NCBI RefSeq assembly: GCF_014203755.1
Contig: NZ_JACHJS010000001.1
Coordinates: forward strand, 3,286,001 to 3,350,000
Origin: Saccharothrix violaceirubra
GTDB taxonomy: Bacteria > Actinomycetota > Actinomycetes > Mycobacteriales > Pseudonocardiaceae
DNA length: 64,000 nt
Direction: 5' to 3'
This document shows, one piece after another, positions 51,552 through 60,654 of this stretch (the stretch's first letter is position 1; every line of letters starts with the position of its first letter). The notes under the pieces were generated by a model. The model was not told the origin of the DNA. It saw only the letters and a list, made by a program, of their open reading frames with translations, and made no database searches. Made by a program: the position numbers and the translations under genes.

Positions 51552-52264
51552 CGCCGCTCGAACGCCGTTATCGCCGCCTGTTGCGTGTGTTGCCCGCGGA
51601 CTACCGGGCCGATCGCGAGGAGGAGATGGTCGCGACGCTGCTCGACGACCGCACCGACGAACTCGACCGCGAGCACGGGTGGCCGGGTTGGGGCGAGTTC
51701 GCGGCGACGGTCGCCCTGTCGGTGCGGGTCCGGTTCGCGGCGGGCACGCGGATCGGGGGCGTGGCGCGGACGGTCGCGCTCGTCGGTCTGCTCGGCCAGG
51801 TCGTGTTGGCCGCCCAGTCGCTGACGGTCGCGTCGCTGGTCGAGGGGGCGCGTCCGCTGCCGTGGTTCGACATCGCGGCGGTGGTCGCGTTCGCCGCGTT
51901 GGTGACCGGGCGTCGCACGACGGCGCGGGTGGCGGCGACGCTCGGCGCGGCCGTGTCGCTCGTGCCCGTGGTGACGGCGCTCGTGCGGGCCGAGCCGGGC
52001 TGGCTCGCGGTCGTGTTCGCGGTGCCGTCGCTGATCACGGCGGTCGCGATGCACGTCGGGCACCACCGTGAGGCGCCGCTGCCCGAACCGGTCCGCTGGT
52101 GGTGGGCCGCCGCGACCGCGGTGGTGCTCGCGGTCGCGGCGACGGTGCCCGATCCGGGTGCTGCCTGGCAGTTTCCGGCGGCGTGGCTGCTGACGCTCGT
52201 CGCGGTGGCCGTGGTGCGTCCGCGCGTCACACTTTCGCCGGTACCCGGTTCCCCGACGCGATGA
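51548..52264 (+). CDS. Membrane protein paired with PadR
   Basis: A 238-residue protein. The N-terminal cytoplasmic segment RRYRRLLRVLPADYRADREEEMVATLLDD is a small domain frequently found next to PadR regulators in actinobacteria; six predicted helices follow (from about residue 70). Function unknown. ATG 51548 overlaps the PadR stop; the last 38 bases overlap the convergent MFS gene. Confidence 0.75.
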   Translation: MTPLERRYRRLLRVLPADYRADREEEMVATLLDDRTDELDREHGWPGWGEFAATVALSVRVRFAAGTRIGGVARTVALVGLLGQVVLAAQSLTVASLVEGARPLPWFDIAAVVAFAALVTGRRTTARVAATLGAAVSLVPVVTALVRAEPGWLAVVFAVPSLITAVAMHVGHHREAPLPEPVRWWWAAATAVVLAVAATVPDPGAAWQFPAAWLLTLVAVAVVRPRVTLSPVPGSPTR

Positions 52265-53624
52265 TCGCCCGGCGGACCGGTACGAAGATCAGCAGCACGA
52301 ACCCGACGACGAAGAAGACGATCAGCGACACGATGGCCAGCCGGAACGAGCCGGTGGCCTGGCCGACGCCCGCGAACACCAGCGGGCCCAGCCACGACGT
52401 GGAGCGTTCGCCGATCTCGTAGAGGGAGAAGTACTGGGCTTCGCGGCCCGGCGGCACCATCTGCGAGAACAGCGACCGGGACAGCGCGTTGGTGCCGCCG
52501 AGCACGATGCCGATGCCGATGGCCAGGGCGTAGAACTGGGTGGGTTGCTGTGCCTGGACGAAGAACGCGCCCGTGATCACGACGATCCACACGCACAGGC
52601 TGGCCATGATCGTGTTCTTGGCGCCCCAGCGGCGGGCCGCCCAGCCGTGCAGCAGGCCGCCGAAGAAGGCGACGAACTGGACGATGAGGATCGTGGCGAT
52701 CAGGACGGTCTCGTCGAACTTGAGTTCTTCGCGGCCGTACTGGGCGGACACGGAGTTCACCGTGGTGATGCCGTCGGTGTAGAGCAGGTAGGTGCCCAGG
52801 AACGCCAAAGTGAGCGGGAAGGTGCGGGCCTGGCGCAGCGTGGTGCGCAGTTCGGTGAAGCCGGCGGACACGACGGACTGCCCGGCTTCGACGGGGCGGG
52901 GTTCGCGGTGGCGGCCCAGGCGGGCCAGGGGGATGAGCGTGAAGCCGGCCCACCACAGGCCGGAGAGCACGAACGCGATGCGCACGGCGGTGGATTCGCT
53001 CAGGCCGAGGGCGTCGTGGCCGAGGAACAGCGCGAGGTGCAGGGCCAGGGCGAGGCCGCCGCCGAGGTAGCCGAACGCCCAGCCGCGGGTGGAGACGCCG
53101 TCGCGTTCGTCGGGGTCGGCGATCTCGGGCAGGAACGCGTAGTAGACGACGATGGACGCGCCGTAGCAGACGTTGCCGATCAGGAAGAGGATCACGCCCA
53201 GTCCCCAGTCCGATCCGGACACCAGGGCCAGGGCGATGGTGACCGCGGAGCCGGTGAACGCGAACACGGCGAGCATGCGGCGTTTGTTCTGGGAGCGGTC
53301 GGCGATGGCGCCCATGATCGGCAGGACGACGACCTGGATGACGGTGGACAGCGACAGCAGGTAGCCCCAGAGGGATCCGGCGGGGAAGTGGGCGCCGAAC
53401 AGGGAGATGTCGCAGTCGCGCAGTCGGCTCTCGGCGCAGGCGTTCGGGCCGTTGCGGACGACGTCGGCGCGGGCGGCCTGTTCGGCGACGGCGCTGAGGT
53501 AGCCGGACAGGAAGACCAGGGCGACCGATGTCGGGAACACCGAGTTCGCCCAGTCGTACCACGTCCAGCCCCGCTGCTCGCGCTTGCGGTCGATGCCCGG
53601 TGCAGTGCCGTCGGCCACGCTCAT
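52227..53624 (-). CDS. UMF1/Atg22-type MFS transporter
   Basis: A 465-residue, 11-12 helix transporter of the UMF1 family: EQRGWTWYDWANSVF at the N terminus, PIMGAIADRSQNKRRMLAVF (motif A), FLPEIADPDERDGVSTRGWAFGYLGGG, and the GGTNALSRSLFSQMVPPGRE plus FSLYEIGER segment near the end. Related eukaryotic Atg22 exports amino acids from vacuoles; the bacterial substrate is unknown. Stands alone. Confidence 0.92.
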   Translation of the reverse strand: MSVADGTAPGIDRKREQRGWTWYDWANSVFPTSVALVFLSGYLSAVAEQAARADVVRNGPNACAESRLRDCDISLFGAHFPAGSLWGYLLSLSTVIQVVVLPIMGAIADRSQNKRRMLAVFAFTGSAVTIALALVSGSDWGLGVILFLIGNVCYGASIVVYYAFLPEIADPDERDGVSTRGWAFGYLGGGLALALHLALFLGHDALGLSESTAVRIAFVLSGLWWAGFTLIPLARLGRHREPRPVEAGQSVVSAGFTELRTTLRQARTFPLTLAFLGTYLLYTDGITTVNSVSAQYGREELKFDETVLIATILIVQFVAFFGGLLHGWAARRWGAKNTIMASLCVWIVVITGAFFVQAQQPTQFYALAIGIGIVLGGTNALSRSLFSQMVPPGREAQYFSLYEIGERSTSWLGPLVFAGVGQATGSFRLAIVSLIVFFVVGFVLLIFVPVRRAIIASGNRVPAKV

Positions 53625-53711
53625 GGAGGCGGACTGTACTTCCCCGAGGGGTGCGTGGAGACGATCATCGGGTACCCGGTGCCGAGCCGATATCGCGAAG
53701 CCGAGGAATGT

Positions 53712-54500
53712 TCACTCCGGGGCGGGTTCGGCAGGCCACTGGCCGCGTGACCGCAGCACGTCGCGCAGGAGGTCGGGCCGGTCGGTGACGAGTCCGTCGA
53801 CGCCGGTGTCGAGCAGGGCGCGCATGGTCGGTTCGTCGTCGACCGTCCACACGTGCACCTCCAGGCCGCGTCGGTGGGCGGCGCGGACGAAGCGCTCGTC
53901 GACGACGGTGAGCCGGCCCTGGCGGACGGGGACCTGGGCGACGGCGTCGCCGACGGCGAACCCGAGGGCGGGTACGCGGGCGGCGAGCCAGAGGACGCCG
54001 GCCTGGTGCGGGCCCATGGACGTGAGCAGTCGCGGTCCGGCGGCGCGGCGCAGGCGGCGCAGGCGGGCGTCGGAGAACGAGGCCAGGCACACGCGGCCCC
54101 AGGCGTCCATGCGCCGCAACACGTCCAGTACGGGTCCGGCGGCCCGGTCGGCTTTGACGTCGATGTTGACCAGGGCGTCGGGCAGTTCTTCGAGGAGGTG
54201 TTCCAGGCGGGTCACGGGGTCCCGGCCGCCGACGCGTGCCTTCGACACCTGGGACCAGGGGAGTTCGGTGACGGTGCCGGTGGCGTCGGTGGTGCGGTCG
54301 AGGGTGGCGTCGTGGTGGACCACCACCACTCCGTCGGACGTGGCGTGCACGTCCGTTTCGAGGTAGCGGTAGCCCTCGGCGACCGCGCGGCGGAACGCCA
54401 GGAGCGAGTTCTCCATGCCGGCGAGATCGCCGAGGTGCCACCCGCGGTGGGCGAACGCGCGGGGCGTGGACTGGGCCAGGTAGGGGTGCGACGACGTCAC
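53712..54500 (-). CDS. Glycerophosphodiester phosphodiesterase
   Basis: A 262-residue GDPD TIM-barrel: catalytic AHRG at about 16-19, ENSLLAF, metal site ETDVHATSDGVVVVHHD with the second His, and NIDVKAD for the third metal ligand. Hydrolyses glycerophosphodiesters to glycerol-3-phosphate and an alcohol. No signal peptide, so cytoplasmic. GTG 54500 is the first start compatible with the family N terminus. Confidence 0.92.
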   Translation of the reverse strand: MTSSHPYLAQSTPRAFAHRGWHLGDLAGMENSLLAFRRAVAEGYRYLETDVHATSDGVVVVHHDATLDRTTDATGTVTELPWSQVSKARVGGRDPVTRLEHLLEELPDALVNIDVKADRAAGPVLDVLRRMDAWGRVCLASFSDARLRRLRRAAGPRLLTSMGPHQAGVLWLAARVPALGFAVGDAVAQVPVRQGRLTVVDERFVRAAHRRGLEVHVWTVDDEPTMRALLDTGVDGLVTDRPDLLRDVLRSRGQWPAEPAPE

Positions 54501-54569
54501 GGGTACAGAGTCTGCCCCGGCGGCGTGGCGTGGTGGTGACCGGCCGGTAGCCGGATACCGTCGCCGGCC

Positions 54570-54932
54570 ATGGAGTTGGCCACCCGACATACCGTCGCCG
54601 CACCGCGCCGGTCCGACACCCGTCATTGCGCGTGGTGCGGCCGTCCCCTTCCCGACACCGGACGGATCGGCCGGCCTCGGCGGTACTGCGCCCAGCCGTG
54701 CCGGCAGCGTGCCTACGAGCGCCGTGCGGCCGTGCAGCGCGGGGGTCTGCCCGACGACGCCGTGGTGTTGTCGGGCGAGGAACTCGCCGATCTCCAGGAC
54801 CGGTTGTTCCAGTTGCGGTGCGCGGCCGAGGACATCGCGACGGCGGCGACCGACGGCACGGGCGGCGCCGAGTTGTTGCGGCTGGCCACCGAGCTGGCGC
54901 ACACCGCGCGGGGGCTGGAGCGGCTGCGCTGA
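54570..54932 (+). CDS. Small zinc-ribbon protein
   Basis: A 120-residue protein. N-terminal zinc ribbon CAWCGRPLP...RYCAQPCRQRAYERR (about 20-52), a CxxC-x17-CxxxC pattern with a basic end, then a helical C-terminal half (ELADLQDRLFQLRCAAEDIA). Such ribbon proteins are widespread in actinobacteria without known role. A -10-like TACCGT (54556-54561) lies 8 bases before the ATG, so it is probably leaderless. Confidence 0.72.
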   Translation: MELATRHTVAAPRRSDTRHCAWCGRPLPDTGRIGRPRRYCAQPCRQRAYERRAAVQRGGLPDDAVVLSGEELADLQDRLFQLRCAAEDIATAATDGTGGAELLRLATELAHTARGLERLR

Positions 54933-55033
54933 GCGGGGCGGGGTGACCACCCGATCAGACCATTGCCCGTCGTGGGTGGGATACGGAGGATGAGTGATCC
55001 GCCCCGCACCCCCCACGATCGGACCACCATCCC

Positions 55034-55675
55034 GTGTCCCACCCGCAGCCGACGCGCGGTGTCCGCCGCCTCGAACTGACCACTCCCGACCCCGAACCCG
55101 TCGCCGACTTCTACGCCACCCTGCTGGGCTGGACGGTGCTCGCCGAGCCCGACGGCTCGTTCACCGGCTGGGTGGGCGACCGGCTGGCGACGCACGTGCG
55201 CCCGCATTCCGAGACGGCGTGGCGGATCGTGTTCGCCGCCGGCCGGCCGCGTGAGCTGCGCGGGGGCGCGGCCACCGACACCGGTCGCGCGCTGCACGGC
55301 CCGTGGGCGCCGACGCCGCGTCCCGGCGAGCCCGCGTGGTTGGAGTTGCACGGCGTGCCCGCCGCCGACGACCCGTACTGGACCGACGAACTGGGCTGTC
55401 GGCCGCGGACGCCCGACGCCGACTACACCGTCTACGAGACCGGCGCGGACCAGCGTCCGCTCGCGGCGCGGCACACGAGCGCCGAGGGCGGTTGGCTGGC
55501 GTACTTCGCGGTCACCGACGCCACGGCGGTGCTGGACACGGCGCGTGGTCTCGACGCGACGATCCTGGTCGACCCGCGTCCCACGCCCAGCGGCACCGCC
55601 GCCGCGCTGTCCGATCCGGCCGGTGCGGTGTTCGCGGTGCTGGAGAAGCCGGCGGTGTGGGGCGGCACGTCCTGA
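55034..55675 (+). CDS. VOC/glyoxalase-fold protein
   Basis: A 213-residue protein with two VOC modules: VRRLELTTPDPEPVADFYATLLGW at about 10-33 and GGWLAYFAVTDATAVLDTARGL...SDPAGAVFAVLEK at about 145-205. Members are metal-dependent lyases, dioxygenases or drug-binding proteins; no assignment possible. GTG 55034 is the first start and lacks a ribosome-binding site. Confidence 0.85.
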   Translation: MSHPQPTRGVRRLELTTPDPEPVADFYATLLGWTVLAEPDGSFTGWVGDRLATHVRPHSETAWRIVFAAGRPRELRGGAATDTGRALHGPWAPTPRPGEPAWLELHGVPAADDPYWTDELGCRPRTPDADYTVYETGADQRPLAARHTSAEGGWLAYFAVTDATAVLDTARGLDATILVDPRPTPSGTAAALSDPAGAVFAVLEKPAVWGGTS

Positions 55676-55690
55676 CCCGGTGCGCGAGAG

Positions 55691-55730
55691 CCGGTTCCAC
55701 TACCGGACGGACGGGCGGTAGTGGAACCGG
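55691..55730. terminator. Bidirectional terminator
   Basis: Perfect 15-base-pair stem (CCGGTTCCACTACCG pairing with 55716-55730), 10-base loop, between the convergent VOC gene and GntR-TetR gene. Confidence 0.85.
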
Positions 55731-55820
55731 GCGGCGGTGGCCCCGCGGAAGCTTCGACGAGGAAAGGCCCATAAGGGACAGCGCGATGGTCCCACGTCCG
55801 CGCGTTTTCCCGAAGCGGGG

Positions 55821-56747
55821 TCACCGACCCGATCCGAGCAGTCCGGCCAGGTGGTCGAGCAGCGCGGTCAGCGCCCGTTCGAACAACGCGTCGAAGTCCA
55901 GGTCGTAGCCGGTCCGGCCGAACCAGGCCATGGCCGAGGCGAACGCCGGGTGCCCGCCGTCGGCCAGGCGCGCGGCGAGTTCGGACTCCTGCTCGTGCAT
56001 CCACTGCTCGCCGGAGACGCCGGTGTCGTCCACGGCCTGCGCCTCGCGTTCGAGCTGCACGGCCAGCCCCTGGATGTGGCTGTACAGCACGACGTTGAGG
56101 TCGAGTACCAGTGCCGGGTCCAGGCCCCGGCCGGACAGCGTCGCGAACCACCACTCGGAGTAGTCCAGCAGGCTGGGGATCAGCGTGGGCCGGGTCAGCG
56201 GGCCCAGGTGGGCGAGCCACGGGTGGGCGCGGTGGACCCGCCACAGCATGCGCGCGGCCAGTTCCAGGCGTGGCCGCCAGCCTTGTGGCGCGTCGGGTCC
56301 GGCGGGCAGGCGCAGTTCGGACAGCACGGCGTCGGCCATCAGCAGCACCAGGTCGTCCTTGCCGGCGACGTGCCGGTAGATCGACATCGGCGCGACGCCC
56401 AGTCGGGCGGCGATGCCGCGCATCGACAGGGCGGCCAGGCCTTCGGCGTCGGCGATCTCCACGGCCGCGCGCACGACCCGTGTCCGGGTGAGGTCCTCGG
56501 CCGCCGGGCGTGGGCGGTCGCGCGGACCGGCGGTCGAGGCCACGACCGTGCCGGCCGACGACGACTCGACGAGGCCCTCCTGGCGCAGCAGGGTCAGGAC
56601 CTTGGTCGCGGTGGCCATGGCGACGTTCCACTCCCGCGTGATCGCGCGCGTGGAGGGCACCCGGTCGCCCGGTCGCAGCGCTCCGGTGGCGATGCGGTCG
56701 CGGATCTCGGCGGCCACGCGCCGGTACGGCGCCTCGTCCTGAGACAT
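55821..56747 (-). CDS. GntR-TetR fusion regulator
   Basis: A 308-residue protein with two DNA-binding domains. Residues 5-70 are a GntR winged helix (YRRVAAEIRDRIATGALRPG, STRAITREWNVAMATATKVL). Residues 85-300 are a TetR protein (RTRVVRAAVEIADAEGLAAL, MRGIAARLGVAPMSIYRHVA). The C-terminal half resembles TetR_C_1 drug-sensing domains and is similar to the TetR at 42893. GGAGGAG precedes ATG 56747. Divergent from an FAD monooxygenase that it probably represses. Two GTGCACTAG sites lie between. Confidence 0.92.
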   Translation of the reverse strand: MSQDEAPYRRVAAEIRDRIATGALRPGDRVPSTRAITREWNVAMATATKVLTLLRQEGLVESSSAGTVVASTAGPRDRPRPAAEDLTRTRVVRAAVEIADAEGLAALSMRGIAARLGVAPMSIYRHVAGKDDLVLLMADAVLSELRLPAGPDAPQGWRPRLELAARMLWRVHRAHPWLAHLGPLTRPTLIPSLLDYSEWWFATLSGRGLDPALVLDLNVVLYSHIQGLAVQLEREAQAVDDTGVSGEQWMHEQESELAARLADGGHPAFASAMAWFGRTGYDLDFDALFERALTALLDHLAGLLGSGR

Positions 56748-56762
56748 GCGTCACTCCTCCTG

Positions 56763-56821
56763 GTGCACTAGGGCGGCCAGGACCGGTGAAGATCGCTCTT
56801 CGCCGACCAGTGCACTAGTGC
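56763..56821. promoter_or_regulatory. GTGCACTAG repeats
   Basis: GTGCACTAG at 56763-56771 and 56810-56818, in direct orientation 47 bases apart; the second is part of the palindrome GCACTAGTGC (56812-56821). A further inverted repeat GAAGA-TCGC-TCTTC lies between. Likely binding sites of the GntR-TetR protein. Confidence 0.6.
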
Positions 56822-56903
56822 TGAACTGCGTAAACAGTGGTTGTCGGCGTTGTCGCGTACTTCGTACAGTCCTTCTCGTACACCGTATCGAGGAGGTTCT
56901 CCC

Positions 56904-57992
56904 ATGAACAGCACCGTGCTCGTCGTCGGCGCCGGCATCGCCGGACTGACCCTCGCCGCCGCCCTGCACCGGCGCGGCCACACCCCGGTCGTCGTCGAAC
57001 GCGCGCCCGGCCCGCGCCCCGGCGGGCAGGCGCTCGACGTGCGCGGCCCGGCCCTGGACGTGCTCGACCGGCTCGGCCTGCTCGCCGGCGCCCGGGCCGC
57101 CCGCACCCGCATGCGCGGCATGTCGATGCACGACGCCGCCGGCACGGAACTGTGGCGCTCCACCGAGATGACCTACAGCGCGGGCATGCTCGACTCGGCG
57201 GACATCGAGGTGCCGCGCGACGACCTGACCACGTTGCTGCACGACCTCGTGCGCGACGACGTGGAGATCGTCTTCGGCGACACCCCGGTCGCGATCGCCC
57301 CCGACGGCGAGGTCACGTTCGCCGGCGGCACCCGGCGCACGTTCGACCTGGTCGTGGGCGCCGACGGGCTGCGGTCGGCCGTCCGCCGCCTGGTGTTCGG
57401 CGCGGACGAGGAGTTCGTGCGCCACCTCGGCGCCCAGGTCGCGGTGTTCGGCGCGGACAACTTCCTGGAGCTGGCCGACTGGCAGACCTGGACCCAGGAC
57501 GAGGCCGGCACGTGGTGCGCCTACCCCGTGCACGGCAACGCCCGGCTGCGGATCACGGTCGGCGTGCCGACCTCGGCCGACGAGCGCCGCGAGCCCGACC
57601 AGTGGCGGGCGCACCTGTCGGAACGGCTCGCGCACCTGGCCGGCGACACGCCGCGCGTGCTGGAGGCGATGCGCGCCGCGCCCGACTTCTACTCGGCGGC
57701 CATGGCGCAGGTCGTGATGGACCGGTGGCACGACGGGCGCGTGGTGCTCCTCGGCGACGCCGCGCACTGCCCGTCCCCGCTGTCCGGGCAGGGCACGAGC
57801 CTGGCCCTGGTGGGTGCGCACGTGCTGGCCGAGGAGTTCGACCGCGACCCGGCGCACGCGCCGGCCGCCTACGAGGCGCGGATGCGGCCGTTCGTCGCGG
57901 TCAACCAGGCGTTGGCCACGGAGAACCCCGGCCAGGGGGCGTCGCCGGAGTCGCTGGAGCGGGCGAAGAACGCGTTCAGCCTGACCGCGTGA
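56904..57992 (+). CDS. FAD-dependent monooxygenase (TetX-like)
   Basis: A 362-residue class A flavoprotein monooxygenase: FAD motif VLVVGAGIAGLTLAAALHRRG at 5-25, the DG motif DLVVGADGLRSAVRRL near 150, and GDAAHCPSPLSGQGTSLAL near 290. No membrane anchor or thioredoxin domain. Related enzymes hydroxylate aromatics, rifamycin or tetracyclines. Control by a drug-sensor-type regulator next door suggests inactivation of an aromatic compound; that is inference. GAGGAGG precedes ATG 56904. Confidence 0.9.
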   Translation: MNSTVLVVGAGIAGLTLAAALHRRGHTPVVVERAPGPRPGGQALDVRGPALDVLDRLGLLAGARAARTRMRGMSMHDAAGTELWRSTEMTYSAGMLDSADIEVPRDDLTTLLHDLVRDDVEIVFGDTPVAIAPDGEVTFAGGTRRTFDLVVGADGLRSAVRRLVFGADEEFVRHLGAQVAVFGADNFLELADWQTWTQDEAGTWCAYPVHGNARLRITVGVPTSADERREPDQWRAHLSERLAHLAGDTPRVLEAMRAAPDFYSAAMAQVVMDRWHDGRVVLLGDAAHCPSPLSGQGTSLALVGAHVLAEEFDRDPAHAPAAYEARMRPFVAVNQALATENPGQGASPESLERAKNAFSLTA

Positions 57993-58478
57993 TCACTCGC
58001 AGCGCTGGAGCAGCGACCGCAACGCGTCGGCGACGACCTGGCGGGTGCGCGTGTCGAGCGGGTCGAGGAGTCGGGTGTAGCGGGCGAGGTGGTCGCCGAG
58101 CATGCCGTCGACCATCGTGCGCCCGCGTTCGGTGAGCGTGATCCGCACGACCCGCCGGTCGGTGGCGTCCGGGACGCGGGCGACCAGGCCCTTGGCCACC
58201 ATGCGGTCGATGCGGTTGGTGATCGCCCCGGCGGTGACCAGCGCGGCGTCCAGGAACGCGCCGGAGGTCATGCCCCGGTGGCCGCCCGCGCGGCGCAGCG
58301 TCGCCAGCACGTCGAACTCGCCGGGTTCGAGGTCGAACGGCGCCAGGAACTCGCGCAGGTCGCGGTCGAGCAGTCGGGCCAGCCGCAGCACCCGGCCCAG
58401 CACGGCCAACGGCGACGCGTCGACGTCCGGGCGCTCGGCCCGCCACTGCGCCAGGACCAGGTCCACCGCATCGCCCAT
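57993..58478 (-). CDS. MarR-family regulator
   Basis: A 161-residue MarR protein: FDLEPGEFDVLATLRRAGGH, LVTAGAITNRIDRMVAKGLV (recognition helix) and DRRVVRITLTERGRTMVDGM (wing). GGAGG lies 5 bases before ATG 58478, deciding against a start at 58514. Ends one base after the convergent monooxygenase stop. A partial palindrome TTCAACGTCGAA at 58499-58510 upstream may be its operator. Confidence 0.9.
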   Translation of the reverse strand: MGDAVDLVLAQWRAERPDVDASPLAVLGRVLRLARLLDRDLREFLAPFDLEPGEFDVLATLRRAGGHRGMTSGAFLDAALVTAGAITNRIDRMVAKGLVARVPDATDRRVVRITLTERGRTMVDGMLGDHLARYTRLLDPLDTRTRQVVADALRSLLQRCE

Positions 58479-58792
58479 CCGAACCTCCGGCCCAGGTACT
58501 TCAACGTCGAACAATTCGAGATAAAACTAGTGTACGCCGACGCGCCGACACCCGGACCGCGCGGCGGTTCACCGGGATGTCGTACCCACCTGGCCACCTG
58601 TGCCGGCGCACACCACTGCGACAGCCCTACGGGCACGCCACGGACACATCAGGCGGACACCACGCCCATCACCCTTCGTGACCGCTGTTCGGCGGTCATC
58701 GGAACGTCCGGACCGGCGGCGGGCGGCGGCGTTCACCCGGAAGAAGGTGCCCGAGCGCGTGTTTCAGGGTGTCCGGGCGGAGGACTCGCGGG
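58479..58792. other. Intergenic stretch
   Basis: About 310 bases between the MarR gene and the end of the FHA gene. It contains the MarR promoter with a short AT-rich block (58510-58540). No gene is seen. Confidence 0.45.
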
Positions 58793-59371
58793 TCAGTGGG
58801 AATGGACGGTGATCGTGGTCCACGCGCCGAGGTGGACGCGGGAGCCGTCGGCCAGCGGGCGCGGGGTGTGGGGGAGCAGCGGGCGGGGGTCGTCGTCCAC
58901 CGTCGTGCCGTTGGTCGACCCGAGGTCCACCACCGCCCAGCCGGGACCGTCGGCCACGAACTCGACGTGCAGGTGGGACACCCCGGGGTCGTCCAGTTCC
59001 CGGTCCGGGACGCGGGACCGCGACCCACCGCGCCCGACCGTCACCCGCGGCCCGGTCAGGTCGAACCGGCACGGCCGGTCGTCGACCGGGAACACGAGCG
59101 TGTCCGCGTCCGGCCCGCCCACCGCGAGCACGCGACGGAAATAGGCGCGGTCGGGCGCGGCGCGGGCGTGCCACCGCACGACCGGCACCGGGGCCAGCGA
59201 GTCGTGGCCGCACTCCTCGCAGAACCGGCCCTCGCGCGGCGTCCCGCACGCCGCGCAGTCCGCCAAGGCCGGGACGGGCGACTCTCCGGGGTCCGGTTCC
59301 GCCAGGGACGCGCCGCACACGTCGCAGTAGTCCTCGGCGGCGGTCGCGTGGCCCGACGGACAGGCGGCCAT
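58793..59371 (-). CDS. Zinc-ribbon FHA-domain protein
   Basis: A 192-residue protein. Two N-terminal zinc ribbons: C4...YCDVCG (16-20) and CAACG...FCEECG (about 39-54). The C-terminal half is an FHA domain with the phosphothreonine-binding residues GRGGSRSRVPD, the SHLHVEF segment and DLGSTNGT. FHA domains bind phosphothreonine, so this is probably the reader of PknG-type kinase output. ATG 59371 overlaps the stop of the VWA gene (TGATG). Last gene of the pknG operon. Confidence 0.92.
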   Translation of the reverse strand: MAACPSGHATAAEDYCDVCGASLAEPDPGESPVPALADCAACGTPREGRFCEECGHDSLAPVPVVRWHARAAPDRAYFRRVLAVGGPDADTLVFPVDDRPCRFDLTGPRVTVGRGGSRSRVPDRELDDPGVSHLHVEFVADGPGWAVVDLGSTNGTTVDDDPRPLLPHTPRPLADGSRVHLGAWTTITVHSH

Positions 59372-60654
59372 CACCCCCTCCCGACGCGCTTGGTCATCGT
59401 CGACCGGGTGTCCAGGGTCATCTCGTCGGCGTCGGTCACGCCCGCGCGCAGCCGCACCGTCCCCGACGGCGCGTCCTCCACCTCGACCACGCGGGCCAAC
59501 AGGCGCGCGGTGTCGGTGTGCCCGGACTCGTGGGCCAGCCGCACGGCCTTGCCGAGCTTCGCGGTCGCCGTCGCCACGTCTCCGGCCTTGCGCGCCTCCA
59601 ACCCCTCCTGGATCGCCTGCGCCATCTCGGCCTGCCCGGTGTGGTGGGCGACCTCCGGGTTGATCCGCGTGGACAGCGCCGAGTCCTCGGTCCAGCGCAC
59701 CAGGACCAGGCCGCCGCCCAGCACCTCGTCCCCGGCGACCAGGCTCACCCGGGACGCGAGCATCCGCCGGTCGCCCACGGGCGCGGGCCGCACCTTCACG
59801 CACAGGTGGTAGTCGCGGCTCTCCGCACCCGACCACGCGCCCGTCGGGTAGTCGCCGGTGCGCGGACCCGCGTCCGCGCGGCGGTCGGTCAGGTCCGCCA
59901 ACGACGGCGCGGCCTGCTTGAGGAACACGACCTCGGCGCCCTCGGGCGTCCACAACCGCAACGACACGTCCGCGACCGCGCGGTCCATCGCCGTGCCGGT
60001 CATCGCCCGGAAGTCCGCGGCCAGCGCCGCCGGGTCGGTGACGATGTCGACCGTGCCCAGCAGGGTCTCGGCGATCCGGCGCAGCTCGCCCACCTCCCAG
60101 TCCGTGCCGATGCCCCGGCAGTCGCCGGTGAACCGGCCCGCGACCTGGGCCAGCACGGCCGACAGCTCGGCGGGCGTCTCGTGCTGGTTGCGGCCGTCGG
60201 TCAGCAGGATGACGTGCCGCATGCCGCCCTCGTGCCGCGACAGCAGCCGGTCGGCCGTGCGCAACCACGTGCCCATCGCGGTGCCGCCGTCGGCGCGCAG
60301 ACCGGCGACCGCCGCCTTCGCGTTCTTCCGCGTCGTCGCCGACGCGCTCTTCAACGGGCCCGACGTCGGGTACACGACCCGCGCGGTCTCCGTGCCCGCG
60401 ACCACGGCGAACCGCACGCCGTCGCGTAAGGAGTCGATCGCCGCCCGGGTCGCCTCCTTGGCGGCGGCCAACTTCGCCGGCGGGTAGCGCATGGAACCGG
60501 AGGTGTCGACCACGATCACCTGGGCGATCCGGTCCGCGGCGACGGGTTCCGCGCCATCGCCGGACGCGGTCACGGTGACGATCGCGTCGACCCGGTCGGC
60601 CCCTTCGGCCAGGTACTCGTTGTGGAAGACCTCGACGGCGAACTCAAGCCCCAT
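59371..60654 (-). CDS. VWA-domain protein
   Basis: A 427-residue protein. The von Willebrand A domain spans about 40-220 with the MIDAS residues DTSGS (51-55), GGTAMGTWL and LLTDGRNQHE. Residues beyond 230 form a beta-rich domain and a C-terminal helical part (TAKLGKAVRLAHESGHTDTA). No signal peptide, so intracellular. Likely a scaffold or effector whose threonines or partner are controlled by the kinase and phosphatase of the same operon. ATG 60654, with a GGGGTGGG site, overlaps the PP2C end by 11 bases; GTG 60660 is the alternative. Confidence 0.9.
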   Translation of the reverse strand: MGLEFAVEVFHNEYLAEGADRVDAIVTVTASGDGAEPVAADRIAQVIVVDTSGSMRYPPAKLAAAKEATRAAIDSLRDGVRFAVVAGTETARVVYPTSGPLKSASATTRKNAKAAVAGLRADGGTAMGTWLRTADRLLSRHEGGMRHVILLTDGRNQHETPAELSAVLAQVAGRFTGDCRGIGTDWEVGELRRIAETLLGTVDIVTDPAALAADFRAMTGTAMDRAVADVSLRLWTPEGAEVVFLKQAAPSLADLTDRRADAGPRTGDYPTGAWSGAESRDYHLCVKVRPAPVGDRRMLASRVSLVAGDEVLGGGLVLVRWTEDSALSTRINPEVAHHTGQAEMAQAIQEGLEARKAGDVATATAKLGKAVRLAHESGHTDTARLLARVVEVEDAPSGTVRLRAGVTDADEMTLDTRSTMTKRVGRG

